Assembly: GCA_048499435.1 (NCBI GenBank)
Contig: JASNZW010000002.1
Coordinates: 186,001 to 250,000, forward strand
DNA length: 64,000 bases
Origin: DAOTWC01 sp048499435
GTDB lineage: Bacteria > Chloroflexota > Anaerolineae > Aggregatilineales > Phototrophicaceae
Reading direction: 5' to 3'
Within the stretch, counting starts at the first letter, position 1. Every line of letters starts with the position of its first letter. The notes beneath the pieces were generated by a model. That model saw only the letters and a list, made by a program, of their open reading frames with translations. It was not told the DNA's origin and did no database searches. Positions 60,721 to 64,000 of this stretch are shown here, one piece after another. The translations under genes and the position numbers were made by a program.

Positions 60721-61275
60721 ATGACACCTCAGCAGACCCCTGCCCGCCCCTCTGACCACATCGCGGGCGTGTACTTCATGCCGATCAAAGCCTACGCCGA
60801 CGAGCGCGGCCAGTTCATGGAGACCTTCCGGCGCGAATGGTTCCCCTGGATTAGCTGGGACCGGATGCAGAGCAACCGGTCAGACAGCCGGGCGGGCGTG
60901 CTGCGCGGCCTGCACTATCACCACCACCAGATTGATTACTGGTATGTGTCGAAGGGCAACGTGCGCGTGGGCATGGTTGATCTGCGCCCGTCGTCGCCGA
61001 CGTTTATGGCGGTCGAGACTTACGAGATCGGCGACAGCAACAGCGCGGGCGTGTTTATCCCGGCGGGGGTGGCGCACGGCTTCCTGGCGCTCAGCGATGT
61101 GACGCTCACGTACCTGGTCAACAACTACTACGACGGCGGCACTGATGAGCTGGGCGTCGCCTGGAATGACCCGCAGATCGGCATCCCCTGGGGCACGGAC
61201 ACGCCGCTGATGTCGCCGCGCGACCAGCAGAACCCGCTGCTGAAGGATATCGCGCCGGAGCGGCTGCCGCGCTGA
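60721..61275 (+). CDS. RmlC-like dTDP-4-dehydrorhamnose 3,5-epimerase family protein
   Basis: 184 residues. The cupin of the RmlC family has GVLRGLHYHHHQID with the catalytic-type His in GLH, PAGVAHGFLALSD and VAWNDPQIGIPW. The usual QxK segment after the active His is altered to HHQID. No rmlA, rmlB or rmlD is nearby, so the enzyme may serve a different deoxysugar or act on another nucleotide sugar. ATG 60721 has AAGGA seven bases upstream. It fits the cell-surface sugar theme of the window. Confidence 0.85.
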   Translation: MTPQQTPARPSDHIAGVYFMPIKAYADERGQFMETFRREWFPWISWDRMQSNRSDSRAGVLRGLHYHHHQIDYWYVSKGNVRVGMVDLRPSSPTFMAVETYEIGDSNSAGVFIPAGVAHGFLALSDVTLTYLVNNYYDGGTDELGVAWNDPQIGIPWGTDTPLMSPRDQQNPLLKDIAPERLPR

Positions 61276-61289
61276 GCGGGCAGCGCGGG

Positions 61290-61802
61290 CTACCACTTTT
61301 CCCAGTGAACAACGTCATCGAATGGCCGGCGGCCAGCTTTGCCCGCGCCGGCGCGCTGGTCGGCGGCGGGGCAGCCGAACGAGATCACAATGCGTGCCTC
61401 GTAATCTGGCGGCAGGTTGAGCAGGGCGCGCACCTCGTCGGGCTGGTAGATCGTCCCCAGGCATGAGCCGACGCCCAGCTCCAGGGCGGCGAGCTGCATA
61501 TAGGCCGCGCTCTGGCCGGTGTCGAACATGTGCCAGGGGTGGCGGTCGTTGGGCGTGGCCGGTATGACGATGACGACGCACAGCGCCGCCCCGGCGACGT
61601 GGCCCATCCACTCGCCGGTGGTGGCGAGCTGGCGCAGGGTGTCGCGGTCGCGCACGGCGACAAAGTGCCAGGGCTGGCTGTTCTTTGAGCTTTGCGCGCG
61701 CCGCCCGGCGTCAAGGATGCGCTCAACGACTTCCGGCGGCAGCGGCTCCGGCGTGAAGCGGCGCACCGCGCGCTTGCTGCGGATCGCGTCCCAGATGTTC
61801 AT
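61290..61802 (-). CDS. Nitroreductase family protein
   Basis: 170 residues, short nitroreductase type. The FMN-binding start is AIRSKRAVRRFTPEPLP, then ILDAGRRAQSSKNSQPWHF, typical of the family, and SAAYMQLAALELGVGSCLGTIY. It presumably reduces nitroaromatics or other acceptors with NAD(P)H. GGAGG lies eight bases before ATG 61802; the longer frame covers the GNAT gene and is rejected. It is the last gene of an operon with the GNAT and membrane-protein genes upstream. Confidence 0.92.
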   Translation of the reverse strand: MNIWDAIRSKRAVRRFTPEPLPPEVVERILDAGRRAQSSKNSQPWHFVAVRDRDTLRQLATTGEWMGHVAGAALCVVIVIPATPNDRHPWHMFDTGQSAAYMQLAALELGVGSCLGTIYQPDEVRALLNLPPDYEARIVISFGCPAADQRAGAGKAGRRPFDDVVHWEKW

Positions 61803-61822
61803 GCTGTTATCCTCCACAAATT

Positions 61823-62296
61823 CTACAGATCGCGCGGGATGCGTTTTTCGTAAACGATCAGCGGTGTGTCGCCGTCGTGCTGCTCGCCCACCTTCACATA
61901 GCCGAACTTCTCGTAGAAATGGTGGTTGCGCACGGCCCAGGTGGGTGTATCCAGCGTCCAGCGGGCAGCCGGGTAGGTCTGCTCGATGAAGGTCATCGCC
62001 TGAGAGCCGATGCCCCGGTTCTGCCAGTCGGGGGCGATGAAGATCACGCCCAGGTGAAAATGCCCGTTTCCCAGGTCGAAGATCACCATGCCGCCGACAC
62101 ACTGGCCATCGTCCACGAATTTATAACATTCGTTTTGCTGAATCCTCTCCAGTACCTCTGTCACCGAGTCGTAGCCGGGCGGCCCGCCGATCCCGACACC
62201 CGGATAGATCACGGCGTCATGGTGAAAAGCTGCGATCTGCGCCTGCACCAGCGCTTCGGCGTCGGCAGGGACGGCGCGTTCAATGGATACGTTCAT
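61823..62296 (-). CDS. GNAT-family N-acetyltransferase
   Basis: 157 residues with the GNAT pattern: VSIERAVPADAEALVQAQI, IFIAPDWQNRGIGSQAMTFIE with the acetyl-CoA loop QNRGIG, and VRNHHFYEKFGYVKVGE, the usual final segment. Substrate unknown. The chosen ATG overlaps the TGA of the upstream membrane gene in TGATG, a sign of translational coupling; a GTG one codon earlier is also possible. The nitroreductase gene follows after 20 bases. Confidence 0.9.
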   Translation of the reverse strand: MNVSIERAVPADAEALVQAQIAAFHHDAVIYPGVGIGGPPGYDSVTEVLERIQQNECYKFVDDGQCVGGMVIFDLGNGHFHLGVIFIAPDWQNRGIGSQAMTFIEQTYPAARWTLDTPTWAVRNHHFYEKFGYVKVGEQHDGDTPLIVYEKRIPRDL

Positions 62297-64000
62297 CACA
62301 ACCCCACGCGGTAAACCGTCACATCCCCGCTGCTGAAGGCTTCTTCAAGGAAGGGCGCGCCTGCCGGGTCATAACTGCCGTCGGGGTGCAGGGCGCGCTC
62401 GCTGCTGCCGAAGATCACGAAGTCCACGCCGAACTGGCGCAGAATGTCGGCGCGCTGGTCGTCGCTGGCGGCGGGGTCGAAGAACGCGCTGACCATCTGC
62501 TCTTTGTCGTAAAAGTTGAGCGTCTGCGCCCAGTGGCCGAGGAAGCTGCGCGCGCCGGTCAGCGCCGGGATGTACTGGCCGGTCGTCAGGCTGGAAAGCA
62601 CGACGCTGTCGGACTGCACCTGCGTTTCGAGGAAGTCGAAGGCCGCCAGCAGGCTGGTTTCGGCGTAGAACGGGTAATCGTAACGGCGCAGGTCAACGAA
62701 GCGCCAGGCGAAAATGTAGAGGTTGGCGGGCAGCACCACCAGCACCAGCGCCGCCGAAGCCCAGCGCGCCAGGCGCTGCGGCGGCACGGCCTTAAAGCGG
62801 CGGCGCAGGAACGGCAGCACGCGCGTGTGCAGGCCGATCACCGCCAGCACCGCCGTCACCACCTGCCAGCCGCTGAGCAGGTGTATCTGGAAGTTAAGCG
62901 GGATATAGACCAGCGGGAAGTGCGCCAGAAACCACGCCAGGATAAACAGGTGTGTGTCGTCGCGGTCGTGCCAGGCGCTGCGGATGTCCAGCGCCCAGAG
63001 CGCCAGCAGCCACGACAGGCCCATGAGAAGGGGCAGGTGCAGCGGGCCGGGCGTGAACGCCCCGGCGTTGTCGAACTGCGCCAGCACGCCTTTCCACACC
63101 GGGTCCAGGCTGGTGATGATGAACGCCTGCAGCGCCGGCCACACCGAGACCAGCACGACGATCACCCCCAGTTTAAACAGGTACACCGGGAAGCGCCGGT
63201 CGCGCAGCCAGATAAAGAGGGCGTACAGGCCGATCACCGGGTAGATGATGAACATGTCGTAGGCGTGCTGGAGGCTGAGCAGCAGCGCCAGCGCCGCCGC
63301 CACCCAGGCGTAACGCAGGCTTTGGGCGCGCTGACCCAGCAGCACCACGCCGAAGATCAGCGCGATCAGCCCGGCGGCGATGGCGAAGTGCGGGAAGGCC
63401 AGCACGTTGAAGAACGTGTTCGGCTCTGACGTGAAGATGTCGAACGGGTAGCGCAGGTCCGGCAGATCGTTGATGTACTTGTCAAGCACCCACACCCAGC
63501 CCAGCCCGGCCCCCAGCGCCGAGACCAGGAAAGCTGTCCAGCGCTTGAGCCGGTTCTGAAAGACGACGCCGCAGAAGAAGTAAGTGGCCGCCAGCACAAA
63601 CGCGCCCGCCAGCCAGCGCGTGATCTGGTAGAGCGCGTCGTAAGGCAGGCCGGTGACGGCCTCCAGGCGGCCCAGCGTCCACCACAGCAGGTTGAACAGC
63701 AGCGGCTCGCTGGTTTCGGGCGTGAGCTGGTTGGCGACCAGCACCTGCGTCTGCGCCTCGCGCATCCACGAGAAGTACTGGAAATGGTCGGGGATGTTGA
63801 CCATCACGCCCAGGAACTGGCGGTCAGGCGGCGCGCTGCGATAGGCGAACAGGTACGGCAGATACGTGAGCAGCAGCACGGCCAGAATCACCGCGCCGAC
63901 CGCCAGCCACTCGCGGGCGGTGAACAGGGCGGCGGCGGGTACGCCGCTGCGGAGGGGCAAAGTTTGCGCCGCGCCGGGGGCGGGCTGCGCGTCACCGACC
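62296..64000 (-). CDS. GT-C-like polytopic membrane protein (5' end may lie outside window)
   Basis: At least 567 codons are open up to the window edge, with no ATG inside before residue 1 of the visible part; a TTG at 63960 has no ribosome site, so the true start probably lies beyond 64000. About eleven membrane helices are visible. The first loop contains MVNIPDHFQYFSWMREAQTQVL (pieces NIPDHFQYFSWMREA), and EPLLFNLLWW follows, as in GT-C-like glycosyltransferases of Chloroflexota and Actinobacteria. A C-terminal soluble part holds YDKEQMVSAFFDPAASDDQ. Probably a lipid-linked sugar transferase or relative; no certain family. Confidence 0.72.
   Translation of the reverse strand, partial: VGDAQPAPGAAQTLPLRSGVPAAALFTAREWLAVGAVILAVLLLTYLPYLFAYRSAPPDRQFLGVMVNIPDHFQYFSWMREAQTQVLVANQLTPETSEPLLFNLLWWTLGRLEAVTGLPYDALYQITRWLAGAFVLAATYFFCGVVFQNRLKRWTAFLVSALGAGLGWVWVLDKYINDLPDLRYPFDIFTSEPNTFFNVLAFPHFAIAAGLIALIFGVVLLGQRAQSLRYAWVAAALALLLSLQHAYDMFIIYPVIGLYALFIWLRDRRFPVYLFKLGVIVVLVSVWPALQAFIITSLDPVWKGVLAQFDNAGAFTPGPLHLPLLMGLSWLLALWALDIRSAWHDRDDTHLFILAWFLAHFPLVYIPLNFQIHLLSGWQVVTAVLAVIGLHTRVLPFLRRRFKAVPPQRLARWASAALVLVVLPANLYIFAWRFVDLRRYDYPFYAETSLLAAFDFLETQVQSDSVVLSSLTTGQYIPALTGARSFLGHWAQTLNFYDKEQMVSAFFDPAASDDQRADILRQFGVDFVIFGSSERALHPDGSYDPAGAPFLEEAFSSGDVTVYRVGL

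Noticed and set aside
61290..62102. A 270-codon frame for the nitroreductase
   Set aside because: Its first 100 codons overlap the GNAT gene in another frame, while ATG 61802 has a strong GGAGG and the family N-terminus.

Overview
The window is 64 kb of GC-rich chromosomal DNA with no rRNA, tRNA, insertion sequence, prophage or CRISPR array that I can recognise. It reads as ordinary chromosome from a member of the Chloroflexota, probably Anaerolineae. The evidence is indirect: secreted lipoproteins with Pro/Thr-rich linkers, LysM, lamin-tail, PA14 and SH3 modules, a BTAD-type regulator, a LexA with a Gram-positive-type GAAC-N4-GTTC operator, many GT-C-like membrane proteins, and a sugar ABC operon without its own ATPase. 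The taxon is an inference. Genes are tightly packed and several convergent pairs overlap at their 3' ends.

Layout. 0-7.6 kb: the C-terminus of an unknown protein, then a minus-strand purine operon (EthD-like, xpt, guaA, CPBP protease), a DUF883-like membrane-anchored helix protein, a cold shock protein with a probable long leader, a LysM/LTD lipoprotein, tatA, a Nudix hydrolase and an orphan metal/cobalamin-type ABC ATPase. 7.7-12.6 kb: htpG, a PA14x3-SH3x2 secreted protein and a LysE exporter. 12.5-25 kb: a surface-glycan region with GT-C-like membrane proteins, a zinc-finger methyltransferase, two GT2 enzymes, an O-antigen ligase-like protein and a BTAD regulator, with a SpoU RNA methyltransferase/Methyltransf_32 pair between them. 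25-36.6 kb: small unknowns, a CoA-binding protein, a very long FtsK, lexA with a textbook self-regulated promoter, a DUF4173 protein, an SH3 lipoprotein and an MscS channel. 36.6-45.6 kb: sbcD and sbcC on opposite strands about 2.6 kb apart, enclosing a degenerate metallo-beta-lactamase-like protein, a NIPSNAP-like protein, FmdB, DUF302 and a pseudo-receiver; then a flavoprotein, thpR and a free-standing Clp N-domain protein.

45.7-51.2 kb is the most interesting operon: a sugar-binding protein behind a near-consensus promoter, a UgpA/MalF-type permease, a MalG-type permease carrying about 350 extra extracytoplasmic residues, and a cytoplasmic GH172 (DUF2961) glycosidase. It looks like an uptake-and-cleavage system for a furanoside-containing oligosaccharide, with an unusual permease-borne domain that may contact substrate or binding protein. 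51.5-64 kb: a tandemly duplicated helix-hairpin-helix membrane protein, a class IV aminotransferase, feoA-feoB-feoC behind several dyads, a multi-PAS histidine kinase with a ribbon-helix-helix-like N-terminus, a thiolase, two GNAT enzymes, an RmlC-like epimerase, a nitroreductase and a truncated GT-C-like membrane protein.

Many start codons were moved downstream of the longest open frame because a Shine-Dalgarno sequence or the family alignment favours the later start. All family assignments are from reading the translated sequence; no database search was run.
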